From the NCBI RefSeq assembly GCF_002843385.1, contig NZ_MVDE01000006.1:62001-126000 (forward strand): DNA of 64,000 nucleotides, written 5' to 3'. This document shows positions 1-11,624 of this stretch, piece by piece. This DNA comes from Labilibaculum manganireducens. GTDB taxonomy: Bacteria; Bacteroidota; Bacteroidia; Bacteroidales; Marinifilaceae. How positions within the stretch are numbered: the stretch's first letter is position 1; each line of letters opens with the position of its first letter. The notes beneath the pieces are model-generated. The model was not told the DNA's origin. It ran no database searches and saw only the letters and a list, made by a program, of their open reading frames with translations. The position numbers and the translations under genes are program-made.

Positions 1-1077
1 GTTACATATGAGGACTTATCTTACACTGAGACTGGTCGTGTTAGTAGAGCCGCAGTATTGGCATTGAAAGCTCGTACGCTTCTTTATCAAGCAAGTTCAC
101 TTTTCAATACGAGCAATGAGTCATCTTTATGGTATAAGGCCGCTTTGGCGAATAAGGCCGTAATAGATTCTTGTTCACAGTATGGTATTGTATTGGGCAA
201 ATACTCTGATTTATGGGGAACAGATAATTATAAAAATTCAGAAATGATATTCGTTCGCAGGGTAGGTTCATTAAATTCTTTGGAGTCTCATAACTTTCCT
301 ATTGGAGTTGAAGGGGGAAATTCAGGTAATTGTCCTACTCAAACTTTAGTGGATGCTTATGAAATGAAATCTACCGGATTATTATGGAATGAAGATGGTA
401 GTGGATACAATTCTAATAAGCCCTATGAAGGGAGAGATCCGCGTTTTAATATGACTGTTGCTAAAAATGGAGATACTGGCTGGCCTACTTACAACAATTC
501 TGAATTGCAGATTTTTGAAGGAGGAGCAAATGGTTCACCTATTTCAGGCGCTTCAACTACAGGCTATTATTTAAAAAAATATATAGATGCTTCTGTAGAT
601 TTGCGTTCAAATCATGTGACGAGCAAGCGTCATTCATGGATTACATATCGTTTGGGTGAATTTTACTTAAATTATGCCGAAGCTGTTTATCATTATTTGG
701 GATCTCCGGATGCAACAAGTGCTGATTTTGATATTTCTGCTGTTGATGCAGTAAATGTAATCCGACATCGATCAGATGTGAACATGCCTTCTTTGTCTGC
801 AGGTTTAACAAATGTTGAGTTTGAAGCTAAATATAAAAATGAGCGCATGGTTGAATTAGCCTTTGAAGGACATCGGTTTTGGGATGTAAGACGATGGAAA
901 GAGGGAGAAGTTTTAAAAAGTGTTACCTGTATGAAGATAGAACAAAAAGAGGATGAATCTTTTAAATACAGCAGATTTGAGAAAGAAAGATCTTGGGATA
1001 ACAAGATGTACCTTTTTCCTATTCCAGATTCTGAAATTAGGAAGAATCCAAATCTAACTCAAAATACAGGATGGTAG
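1..1077 (+). CDS. SusD/RagB-like outer-membrane glycan-binding lipoprotein, 5'-truncated
   Basis: The reading frame is open from base 1, so the N-terminus, including the lipobox, lies outside the window. About 358 residues remain. The C-terminal half is typical of SusD/RagB: the stretch SWITYRLGEFYLNYAEAVYH, then a VNVIRHRSDVNMP segment, ERMVELAFEGHRFWDVRRWK, and the family ending YLFPIPDSEIRKNPNLTQN-GW. SusD proteins sit on the cell surface and form the lid of a SusC TonB-dependent transporter, binding the target glycan. Its SusC partner is presumably just upstream, outside the window. Downstream come a SusE-position lipoprotein and several glycoside hydrolases on the same strand, so this opens a polysaccharide utilisation locus. 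The family call is secure; substrate specificity is not visible. Confidence 0.93.
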   Translation, partial: VTYEDLSYTETGRVSRAAVLALKARTLLYQASSLFNTSNESSLWYKAALANKAVIDSCSQYGIVLGKYSDLWGTDNYKNSEMIFVRRVGSLNSLESHNFPIGVEGGNSGNCPTQTLVDAYEMKSTGLLWNEDGSGYNSNKPYEGRDPRFNMTVAKNGDTGWPTYNNSELQIFEGGANGSPISGASTTGYYLKKYIDASVDLRSNHVTSKRHSWITYRLGEFYLNYAEAVYHYLGSPDATSADFDISAVDAVNVIRHRSDVNMPSLSAGLTNVEFEAKYKNERMVELAFEGHRFWDVRRWKEGEVLKSVTCMKIEQKEDESFKYSRFEKERSWDNKMYLFPIPDSEIRKNPNLTQNTGW

Positions 1078-1110
1078 TGCTAAGTATAAAAATTATAAAC
1101 TAGTATCAAT

Positions 1111-1205
1111 ATGAAACGTCCAAGCCAAGGTGATTTTTACACACAGAGGGATGATTATTCCAGCATGGTAAGTTCCATATAGCAACTAAAACAAATTATA
1201 ATTAT
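1111..1205 (+). repeat. 119-bp dispersed element, copy 1 (lacks the hairpin)
   Basis: It begins ATGAAACGTCC and ends directly before the ATGAAA start codon of the next gene (1206). It matches the other copies (5571, 13800, 13919 and minus-strand 35289) but is 24 bp shorter. The missing part is the TCCCGAAACAAGTTCGGGA stem-loop and its CAGGCT flank. Confidence 0.85.
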
Positions 1206-2081
1206 ATGAAACAACAATCGTTTATATATGCAACAATATTGCTTGCAGCTGTTTTTTTTAGCAGTTGTGACAAGAAATTTGAGGTTTTTGAAGATACAGT
1301 GGATGGAAATGATCTTCCAACTAATGTTGAGTCTGTTACTTCGGAGGCATTGCCGGGGCAAATTTTGTTAAAATGGGATGTTCCTTTGGATTCCAATTAT
1401 TATTATCTTCAGATGAGTTATTATGATCATTTAACTGAGAAAAAGGTATTTGAAGTGATATCTGTTTATGCTGATTCGATATTAATTGATAATACAAGAG
1501 CTAAATATGGAGATTATGAATTTGCATTTCAGGCGTTTAATAAAAACGGACAAGGAAGTGGCAAAATAAATGTAATGGCTAAATCTGGTATTGCTCCAGC
1601 AACAGAAACCATTACAGCTACTAAAATAGAGTTGGAAGCATCTCAGTTGAGTACGAATAACCAAGAGCCAAAAGAAGGGCCTATTGCCAATTTAATTGAC
1701 GGCAATTCAAGTTCTTTTTTTCATACTCGATGGAGTTCTCCGCAGATACCAATGCCACAGTACATTCAGATTGATCTGAATGAACCTATTGACGATTTTC
1801 AGTTTTATTTGGTGAACAGGGAATGGTCTCAGCAGGCGCCAAAAATAGTAGAGATACAAATTAGTAATGACGGAGTTAACTGGGAAACTGTTAAAACTAT
1901 TTCTTCAGGATTACCTTCTGCAGGAGGTGCTGATTATACTTCCGAAATTTTTAGACCTGGTCGTACGTTCTCTCATTTTAGATTTAATTGTTTAGAAACT
2001 TTCGATAATAGAAATTATTTTAATTTAGCGGAATTTGTATTGTATGATGTCGATATTGATACATACGATCCTGAGTTGTAG
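1206..2081 (+). CDS. SusE-position lipoprotein with F5/8 type C (CBM32-like) domain
   Basis: The 291-residue protein starts with a lipoprotein signal peptide; the FFSSC lipobox is near residue 22. Residues about 40-125 look like a fibronectin/DUF4998-type beta-sandwich (PGQILLKWDVPLDSNYYYLQ). Residues about 135-285 resemble a discoidin/F5-8 type C carbohydrate-binding domain (NLIDGNSSSFFHTRWSS, PQYIQIDLNEPIDDFQFYL, VEIQISNDGVNWE, FRFNCLETFD). It follows susD by 128 bp, the place where SusE/SusF-type surface glycan-binding proteins are usually encoded. Inference: it captures polysaccharide at the cell surface. The gap from susD contains a repeat element that ends exactly at this start codon, which fixes the start. 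A strong terminator follows, so this is probably the last gene of a susCD-E transcript. Confidence 0.8.
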   Translation: MKQQSFIYATILLAAVFFSSCDKKFEVFEDTVDGNDLPTNVESVTSEALPGQILLKWDVPLDSNYYYLQMSYYDHLTEKKVFEVISVYADSILIDNTRAKYGDYEFAFQAFNKNGQGSGKINVMAKSGIAPATETITATKIELEASQLSTNNQEPKEGPIANLIDGNSSSFFHTRWSSPQIPMPQYIQIDLNEPIDDFQFYLVNREWSQQAPKIVEIQISNDGVNWETVKTISSGLPSAGGADYTSEIFRPGRTFSHFRFNCLETFDNRNYFNLAEFVLYDVDIDTYDPEL

Positions 2082-2098
2082 TTAAAATTTGTATTATC

Positions 2099-2137
2099 AG
2101 CCTACTGCTATATTAATTTATAGCAGTAGGCTTTTTA
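2099..2137 (+). terminator. Rho-independent terminator after SusE-like gene
   Basis: A perfect 14-bp stem (AGCCTACTGCTATA / TATAGCAGTAGGCT) with a 6-nt loop is followed by a run of five T. It lies 18 bp after the stop codon and separates the susD-E transcript from the GH2 gene. Confidence 0.92.
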
Positions 2138-2317
2138 TATGGAACGTTGGATTGTTTTTTGAATTCACTGTTTTAAACTGATTATGGATTCTGTTGGTGA
2201 AAAGAAAGAATCTTAAGTAATGTTTTGTTAAAAAAAATATGTATATATTGATGGTTTTGCTCTTTCCTAAAAAACGAGAATGAGTTAGGTGCGGAAAGAT
2301 GTTTAGGTGTGTTTTGA

Positions 2318-5461
<3,144 letters not shown>

Positions 5462-5473
5462 ACCTATTGTTCT

Positions 5474-5505
5474 ATCTCCCATATTTGCAAGCAGATATGG
5501 GAGAC
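5474..5505 (+). terminator. Stem-loop after GH2 gene (weak terminator)
   Basis: A perfect 10-bp inverted repeat TCTCCCATAT / ATATGGGAGA with a 10-nt loop lies 13 bp after the GH2 stop codon. The trailing T-tract is poor (CAACTTT), so it may be a processing or stability hairpin rather than an efficient terminator. Confidence 0.5.
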
Positions 5506-5570
5506 AACTTTAAATAGAAATTTTTGTAGAAGATAATTGTATTATCTGGAATAATTCATTTAGAAGTATT

Positions 5571-5689
5571 ATGAAACGTCCATGACAAGGATATTCTGAC
5601 ACACAGGGGGATGATTATTTCAGCATGGTAAGTTCTCCCGAAACAAGTTCGGGACAGGCTATATGGCAAAAGTTTAAAATAATAAACAT
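5571..5689 (+). repeat. 119-bp dispersed element, copy 2
   Basis: It runs from ATGAAACGTCC to the base before the ATGAAA start codon at 5690. It contains the TCCCGAAACAAGTTCGGGA hairpin (stem TCCCGAA/TTCGGGA, loop ACAAG) and an AT-rich tail TTTAAAATAATAAACAT that becomes the immediate leader of the GH105 gene. It is almost identical to copy 3. Confidence 0.9.
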
Positions 5690-6856
5690 ATGAAATTTAA
5701 GAGTAAGAACATTTTACTGATAGGACTTGCAGCATTGTTTGTTGCTTGTTCTGCCACAGGTTCAAAGAGTAAGGATAATGCAGCAACTTTATCTGAAATT
5801 AAAAAAAATGATGTCGTTTCGATTGTTAAAAAGGTAAACGATCATTGGCAATTGACCCATCAAGAATCTGGATGTGCTTTTTGGGACAATGCAGCTTACC
5901 ATACTGGCAATATTGCTGCTTATAAGCTTACAGGAATTGAGAAATATAAAGCTTATTCGGAGGCTTGGGCGAATAAGAATGAGTGGAAAGGCGCAAAATC
6001 AGATGATAAGGCGAATTGGAAATATACATATGGAGAATCACATGAGTTTGTGTTGTTTGGCGATTGGCAAATTTGTTTTCAAACCTATATCGACTTATAT
6101 AATCTTTCTGAGGAAAAGGATTCTTTGAAAATAGCTCGTGCCATCGAAGTAATGGAATATGAAATGAGCACAGAAAATAACGATTATTGGTGGTGGGCCG
6201 ATGGTTTGTATATGGTAATGCCTGTTATGACTAAACTTTATAAAGTGACCAATAATGAACTTTATCTGGAAAAGTTATATGAATACTTTAAATATGCGCA
6301 AAGCATTATGTACGATGAAGAAACCGGATTATTTTTTAGAGATGCAAAATATGTATACCCAAAACACAAATCTGTTAATGGATTAAAAGATTTTTGGGCA
6401 AGAGGCGATGGATGGGTATTTGCCGGATTGGCAAAAATAATTCAAGATATGCCTAATAGCTACGTACATAAAGCTGAATTTATTGATATTTATAAAAAGA
6501 TGGCATCAACTTTAAAAGATTCTCAACAGCAGGAAGGTTATTGGACCCGCAGCATTTTAGATGCAGAGCATGCGCCTGGTCCGGAAACCAGTGGAACAGC
6601 ATTTTTTACATATGGCTTTTTATGGGGGATGAACAATGGAATTCTTTCTAAAGAGGAATATAGCACAGTTGCTGCTAAATCCTGGACTTATTTAACCACG
6701 GTTGCTTTGCAGGATGATGGAACGGTAGGATATGTTCAGCCAATTGGTGAAAGAGCGATTCCAGGTCAGCAGGTTGATGAAAATTCAACATCAAATTTTG
6801 GAGTTGGTGCATTTCTTTTAGCAGCTTCAGAATTGGTAACTTATATCGAAAATTAA
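5690..6856 (+). CDS. GH88/GH105 family unsaturated glucuronyl/rhamnogalacturonyl hydrolase, lipoprotein
   Basis: The 388-residue protein has a lipoprotein signal (AALFVAC, Cys about residue 20). The rest is one (alpha/alpha)6 barrel of the GH88/GH105 type: a conserved WWWADGLYMVMPVM segment with the likely catalytic Asp171, the DFWARGDGWVFAGLAKII signature, and a C-terminal GTAFFTYGFLWGMN helix pair. Enzymes of these families hydrate and cleave the 4,5-unsaturated uronic acid left at the non-reducing end by polysaccharide lyases. That implies a lyase works upstream; the next gene (BNR_4 propeller) is a candidate. The start is set by the junction with the repeat element. GH105 versus GH88 cannot be settled by eye. 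Confidence 0.88.
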   Translation: MKFKSKNILLIGLAALFVACSATGSKSKDNAATLSEIKKNDVVSIVKKVNDHWQLTHQESGCAFWDNAAYHTGNIAAYKLTGIEKYKAYSEAWANKNEWKGAKSDDKANWKYTYGESHEFVLFGDWQICFQTYIDLYNLSEEKDSLKIARAIEVMEYEMSTENNDYWWWADGLYMVMPVMTKLYKVTNNELYLEKLYEYFKYAQSIMYDEETGLFFRDAKYVYPKHKSVNGLKDFWARGDGWVFAGLAKIIQDMPNSYVHKAEFIDIYKKMASTLKDSQQQEGYWTRSILDAEHAPGPETSGTAFFTYGFLWGMNNGILSKEEYSTVAAKSWTYLTTVALQDDGTVGYVQPIGERAIPGQQVDENSTSNFGVGAFLLAASELVTYIEN

Positions 6857-6866
6857 TACAAATAAT

Positions 6867-6907
6867 GCCCTGCCTATTATGATTTATCTATATAGGCAGG
6901 GATTTTT
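6867..6907 (+). terminator. Rho-independent terminator after GH105 gene
   Basis: Stem CCCTGCCTAT / ATAGGCAGGG with an internal AT-rich loop is followed by ATTTTT, 11 bp after the stop codon. Confidence 0.85.
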
Positions 6908-6960
6908 AATGTAAATTGCATTTTTCACTTTTATTGAAAATGACAAATAAACCTTATTAA

Positions 6961-8310
6961 ATGTTTCGTTATTATATACCCTTATTAAGTGTTTTTCTTT
7001 TATTTACAAGCTATAATGTTTGTGCCCAGAAATTAATTCCGGTTTCGAAGGGGTGGTCTAAAAATTCGGTCAATGCAGTTGTATTTCGGCAGAATTCGTT
7101 GGTTACTCAGAACGGGGTACAGTTTATAGCTTACTATAATCCTGAAGGATTTTTAGAATTGGGGAAGAGAAATAGTAAATCGGATCAATTTACAACCTAT
7201 ACTACCTCTTACAAAGGGAATGTAAACGATGCGCATAATTGCATTAGTATTATGCTGGACGGTGATGGTTATCTTCATGTTTCCTGGGATCATCATGGGA
7301 ATCCTTTACGATATGCCAAAAGCATACAAGCTTATTCGTTACAGTTAGGCCCTAAAATAGAAATGACTGGCAGTAATGAAACGAATGTAACTTATCCACA
7401 ATTTTTTAGAATGCCAAATGGCAATCTCATATTCATGTTTCGTGACGGACAATCCGGAAAAGGGAATTTAGCGATGAACTCCTATGATCGTAAAACTAAA
7501 ACATGGATTCAAATGCAAAGTAACCTTATTGACGGAGAGGGACAGCGAAATGCTTACTGGCAATCTTGTGTCGATCAGCAAGGTGTTATTCATGTTTCCT
7601 GGGTATGGCGAGAATCTCCTGATGTAGCTTCCAATCATGATTTGTGCTATGCACGATCCAAAGATGGAGGAACAAGCTGGGAAAATTCAAAAGGTGAAAA
7701 ATATAGGCTTCCGATAACAGCACAAACTGCTGAATATGCCTCACACATACCTCAAAACAGCGAGCTGATAAATCAAACATCAATGACAACAGATGAACGC
7801 GGACAGCCGGTTATCGCAGGTTATTGGCGTGAGCAGAATTCTGATGTTCCACAATACCATATAGTTAACTGTAGTAATGGTAAATGGAATACAATCAACC
7901 TAAACTTCAGGAAAACGCCGTTTTCATTAAAGGGAGCCGGAACCAAACGTATTCCTATTTCCCGACCTCAGATTTTAGCAAAAACAAAGCATAAAACATC
8001 CACCTTTTATCTGATTTTTAGAGATGAAGAAAGAGAGGCAAAGGTATCAATGGCGATTGGGAATACATCTGAACAAGGAAATTGGAAAGTGGTTGATTTA
8101 ACCGATGAAAGTGTAGGTTTATGGGAGCCGTCGTTCGATACGGAATTGTGGAAAAATAAAGGAATAATTAATCTTTTTGTACAAAAGGTGGAGCAGATTG
8201 ATGGAGAAGGAAAGGCTGATTATGAACCTCAGATGGTGAATGTTCTGGAAGTAAAGAAAATTGACAGATATTCAGAATGTGATACTGTGCCGGTAAACCT
8301 TAGAAAGTAA
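6961..8310 (+). CDS. BNR_4-type beta-propeller enzyme (GH145 / PL24-25-42-like), secreted
   Basis: The 449-residue protein has a signal peptide (LLSVFLLFTSYNVCAQ) and the BNR_4 seven-bladed propeller pattern (LDGDGYLHVSWDHHGNPLRY, GNLIFMFRDGQSGKGN, YARSKDGGTSWENSKGE). Known members of this fold include ulvan lyases (PL24, PL25), L-Rha-alpha-1,4-GlcA lyases (PL42) and GH145 rhamnosidases; all handle rhamnose-glucuronate linkages. His92 in DAHN and His112 in WDHH are 20 residues apart, the same spacing as the paired active-site His of PL25 (H123/H143, recalled from literature). This supports lyase chemistry and fits the preceding GH105, which would act on the unsaturated product. Lyase versus hydrolase remains open. 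Confidence 0.75.
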   Translation: MFRYYIPLLSVFLLFTSYNVCAQKLIPVSKGWSKNSVNAVVFRQNSLVTQNGVQFIAYYNPEGFLELGKRNSKSDQFTTYTTSYKGNVNDAHNCISIMLDGDGYLHVSWDHHGNPLRYAKSIQAYSLQLGPKIEMTGSNETNVTYPQFFRMPNGNLIFMFRDGQSGKGNLAMNSYDRKTKTWIQMQSNLIDGEGQRNAYWQSCVDQQGVIHVSWVWRESPDVASNHDLCYARSKDGGTSWENSKGEKYRLPITAQTAEYASHIPQNSELINQTSMTTDERGQPVIAGYWREQNSDVPQYHIVNCSNGKWNTINLNFRKTPFSLKGAGTKRIPISRPQILAKTKHKTSTFYLIFRDEEREAKVSMAIGNTSEQGNWKVVDLTDESVGLWEPSFDTELWKNKGIINLFVQKVEQIDGEGKADYEPQMVNVLEVKKIDRYSECDTVPVNLRK

Positions 8311-8388
8311 ATAAGTTAAAAAAAGCATTGTTTCATTCATTTTAATGAATTGCAGGCAAGCAAAGCTAATATTGCTCAAGAAATATTA

Positions 8389-8435
8389 CAAATCCCTGAA
8401 AAAACATTTATTTGTCTTTTCAGGGATTTTTTTTT
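8389..8435 (+). terminator. Rho-independent terminator after BNR_4 gene
   Basis: Stem AATCCCTGAAAA / TTTTCAGGGATT around a 14-nt loop, followed by a long T run. It lies in the 320-bp gap before the GH115 gene. Confidence 0.9.
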
Positions 8436-8483
8436 CAAGGGAACTCATAAAATTGATGTTTTTAGCCCTATTTAGGGAATGAT

Positions 8484-8498
8484 GAATAATTTATCCAT
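8484..8498 (+). promoter_or_regulatory. Candidate PUL operator GAATAATTTATCCAT
   Basis: This 15-mer differs at one base from GAATAATTCATCCAT at 14304, upstream of susC, where a second related copy (TAATAATTATCCATG) also occurs. Sharing between two enzyme/transport transcripts of the same locus suggests a common activator site, perhaps for the hybrid two-component regulator at 29477. This is inference from the match alone. Confidence 0.4.
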
Positions 8499-8630
8499 AT
8501 CTGTGATGGTTTTGTTTATCTCATTGTCATTCTTAGCTTGTAGTTTTATATTTTGAGAAGGAACTGTAGTGATTATTTATCTGCAAACAGGAAAGTGCAG
8601 CAATATCAAAAGAATTAAAACAAAGTAATA

Positions 8631-11603
8631 ATGTTCAGAAACCGGTTTAGATCAGTATTAATTATAATTACCGCAATGCTTTGCGTTTCTATTGTTGAAG
8701 CACAAAATAAAAATGATTTCACTATTGTTGTAAACAATGAAGTTACAGGTATTTCAATAGATAAAAGGGATGCAAAAGTTGTTGAAATTGCAGCGAAAAT
8801 ACTTGCTGATGATATTTTTAAAGTAACCGGAAAACCTATTCAAGTTACTTCTGATGTAAAAAGCACATGTATAATTGCAGGTACAATTGGTAATAGTCGT
8901 TTAATTGATCAACTGATTGCAGCGAAGAAATTGGATGTTTCTAAAATTAAGGGACAATGGGAAACTTATTCCATTCAGATTCTTGAAAATCCTGTAAAAG
9001 GAGTTGAAAAGGCTTTGGTGATTGTTGGATCTGATCGCAGGGCAACAGCTTACGGCTTGCTGGAAATTTCGCGAATGATTGGAGTTTCTCCATGGGAATG
9101 GTGGGCGGATGTTACTCCCGATAAAAAAGAAAATGCAGTTATTTCTGTTGATGATAAAGTGTATGGTTCTCCATCGGTAAAGTACCGTGGAATATTTTTA
9201 AACGATGAGGATTGGGGATTACAGCGATGGGCAGCCTTGAATTTTGAGCCTGAAACTGGAGATATTGGCTCCAAAACTTATGCAAAAGTATTTGAGCTTT
9301 TATTGCGCTTGCGTGCCAATACTGTTTGGCCGGCTATGCATTCCTGCACCAAGCCGTTTTATTACTATCCTAAAAACAAACAAATAGCCGACGATTATGC
9401 AATTGTTGTAGGAACTTCGCATTGTGAACCCATGTTGTGCAATATTAATGCAGAATGGAACAGTGAAACTATGGGAGAATGGCGATACGATAACAATTCA
9501 GAGACAATCAAAAAATTATTTCAGACAAGAACAAAAGAGAGTGCCGATTTTGAAGGCATTTATACAATGGGAATGCGTGGCAAACACGATTCTCCGATGA
9601 TTGTTGGCCAAGAGGATACCGATTCGCAGGTGAAATTGCTGGAGAATGTAATCACCGATCAACGCGGGATTCTGGAACAACAGACTGGTAAAAAGGCCTC
9701 AGAGCTTCCGCAGATTTTTATTCCATACAAAGAGGTGTTGACCTGTTATCAGAATGGGATGCAGGTGCCTGAGGATATTTCTCTGGTGTGGACTGATGAC
9801 AATTATGGATACATTCGTCAGCTGAGCAATGGCGAAGAGCAAAAGCGTTCCGGAGGCGCGGGAATATATTATCACACTTCCTATTGGGGACGTCCGCATG
9901 ACTATTTGTGGCTAAACTCGACCAATCCGGTTTTAATGTGGGAGGAGATGAGTAAAGCCTATGAATTTCAGTCGCGTAATTTGTGGATTTTGAATTGTGG
10001 TGATATTAAACCACACGAGTATAATATTGAACTGTTTTTGGATATGGCCTGGGACATGAGTTCTTTTGATAAAAGCAAAGGAGTAAAGAATCATATGCAA
10101 AATTGGGCTGCTCGTGAATTTGGATCAAAGCAAGCTTCTGCAGTAACTAATTTAATGTATGAGTATTATCGACTGGCTTTTCAGCGCCGTCCTGAGTTTA
10201 TGGCTTGGAGTCAGGTTGAGCCGGTTACCAAACAAGGACAAACTGAGCTAACACAAATTAATTACGGAGATGAGGTTTCGACACGAATTAATGAATATCA
10301 AAAATTGCTTACTACTGCAGATAAGATAAATGATAACATAGCAGAAAATAGAAAAGATGCATTTTATGAATTGGTTTATTATCCGGTTATGGGAGCTGCT
10401 AATTTGAATTTTAAATGGTTGTATTCATACAAGAATCAATTTACAGCGCAGCAAGGCCGAATTAGTGCTGAATATTTTGGACAAAAATCGTTGGAAGCTT
10501 TTCAGCGCATTCAAAAAGAAACAAATTATTTCAATAAGCAGTTGCAAAATGGCAAGTGGAATCACATTATGAGCATGGCTCCCCGTCAATTACCGGTTTT
10601 TTCCAAGCCAACGGTTACTGCTTCTATAGGCGGTCAGAAAGCTGAATTGGGTTTGGCATTGGAAAGCTACCAAATGGAGGTAAATAATAAGATAATCAAC
10701 TCTTATGCTGATGTGCTTCCCGTTTTTAATGCTTATACACACAATTCTTATTTTGTTGATGTGTTTTTAAAAGGAGAGGGTGAAATTAGTTGGAAGGCTG
10801 AGCCGAAAGCCGCTTGGATCCATGTTTCGCAATTGGAAGGAGAAATGAGTACGAAATCGGGTAAACCAGAACAACGACTTTGGGTCAGTATCGATTGGGA
10901 TAAAGTTCCTGCTGGAGAGAATAAAAAAGAAGCCCCTCTTGGGCACGATTACCAATTAATTCCTCCAGGTTATAAAGTGAATTCAGCGATCAATTTCATT
11001 TCAGCAGATACAACATTCAGCATTGGAATTTCCGTTTTCAATCCAAAATTTGCAGAGTTGGAACATTTTAAAGGTTTTGTTGAGGATAAAGGATTTGTTT
11101 CTATTCATGCAGAAAATTTTAATCGGAAAGTTTCCGGTACTCAAGCTCAGTGGCAGGTGCATGAAGGTCTAGGTTATACCGGATCGGTTGTTTCAGCTTT
11201 ACCCAATAGATCTGAATCAATTGAGGATCTTCAGGCAATTGTAAAGAATAGTCCGTTGCTTGAATATGATTTTTATACGTTTAACTTTGGAGAAGCAGAA
11301 GTATTGGTTCAGGCTGTTCCCACTCATGCAGTACATGAAGGGAAAGGAGTGCGCTGTGCCGTATCCATCGATAACGCAGAACCTGTAATTGTCGATTTTC
11401 AGACTTTGGGACGAAGCAATCAGTGGAAAGAAAATGTACTGAAAAATGCAGTGGTTAAATCGGCGCAGCAAATTATCAATAAAGCAGGAAAGCACACACT
11501 AAAAGTTTGGATGGTTGATGCCGGAGTGATGATTGATCAGATTTTAATCGACTTGGGTGGTTGGAAAAAATCATACGCTTTTCCTCAGGAATCGAAATTG
11601 TAA
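8631..11603 (+). CDS. GH115 alpha-glucuronidase, secreted
   Basis: The 990-residue protein has a Sec signal peptide (SVLIIITAMLCVSIVEAQ). It shows the GH115 layout: N-terminal alpha/beta domain (SDRRATAYGLLEISRMIGVS, PWEWWADVTP), TIM barrel (KYRGIFLNDEDWGLQRWA, RLRANTVWPAMHSC, GTSHCEPMLCN, GMRGKHDSPM, WTDDNYGYIR), helical region, and the C-terminal GH115 beta domain (about 830-985) with the ending AGKHTLKVWMVDAGVMIDQI. Characterised GH115 enzymes remove (4-O-methyl)-glucuronic acid from xylan; some act on other uronosyl side chains. No xylanase is present here, so the substrate may be a glucuronosylated galactan or other polymer. The next gene starts 21 bp downstream and is likely cotranscribed. 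Confidence 0.93.
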   Translation: MFRNRFRSVLIIITAMLCVSIVEAQNKNDFTIVVNNEVTGISIDKRDAKVVEIAAKILADDIFKVTGKPIQVTSDVKSTCIIAGTIGNSRLIDQLIAAKKLDVSKIKGQWETYSIQILENPVKGVEKALVIVGSDRRATAYGLLEISRMIGVSPWEWWADVTPDKKENAVISVDDKVYGSPSVKYRGIFLNDEDWGLQRWAALNFEPETGDIGSKTYAKVFELLLRLRANTVWPAMHSCTKPFYYYPKNKQIADDYAIVVGTSHCEPMLCNINAEWNSETMGEWRYDNNSETIKKLFQTRTKESADFEGIYTMGMRGKHDSPMIVGQEDTDSQVKLLENVITDQRGILEQQTGKKASELPQIFIPYKEVLTCYQNGMQVPEDISLVWTDDNYGYIRQLSNGEEQKRSGGAGIYYHTSYWGRPHDYLWLNSTNPVLMWEEMSKAYEFQSRNLWILNCGDIKPHEYNIELFLDMAWDMSSFDKSKGVKNHMQNWAAREFGSKQASAVTNLMYEYYRLAFQRRPEFMAWSQVEPVTKQGQTELTQINYGDEVSTRINEYQKLLTTADKINDNIAENRKDAFYELVYYPVMGAANLNFKWLYSYKNQFTAQQGRISAEYFGQKSLEAFQRIQKETNYFNKQLQNGKWNHIMSMAPRQLPVFSKPTVTASIGGQKAELGLALESYQMEVNNKIINSYADVLPVFNAYTHNSYFVDVFLKGEGEISWKAEPKAAWIHVSQLEGEMSTKSGKPEQRLWVSIDWDKVPAGENKKEAPLGHDYQLIPPGYKVNSAINFISADTTFSIGISVFNPKFAELEHFKGFVEDKGFVSIHAENFNRKVSGTQAQWQVHEGLGYTGSVVSALPNRSESIEDLQAIVKNSPLLEYDFYTFNFGEAEVLVQAVPTHAVHEGKGVRCAVSIDNAEPVIVDFQTLGRSNQWKENVLKNAVVKSAQQIINKAGKHTLKVWMVDAGVMIDQILIDLGGWKKSYAFPQESKL

Positions 11604-11624
11604 ATTAGGAAATAGATTTTACTC

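Noticed and set aside
693-1004. Minus-strand open frame inside the susD gene (and many similar frames in other genes)
   Set aside because: These are shadows of long, well-recognised coding genes and have no signal, motif or start context of their own.
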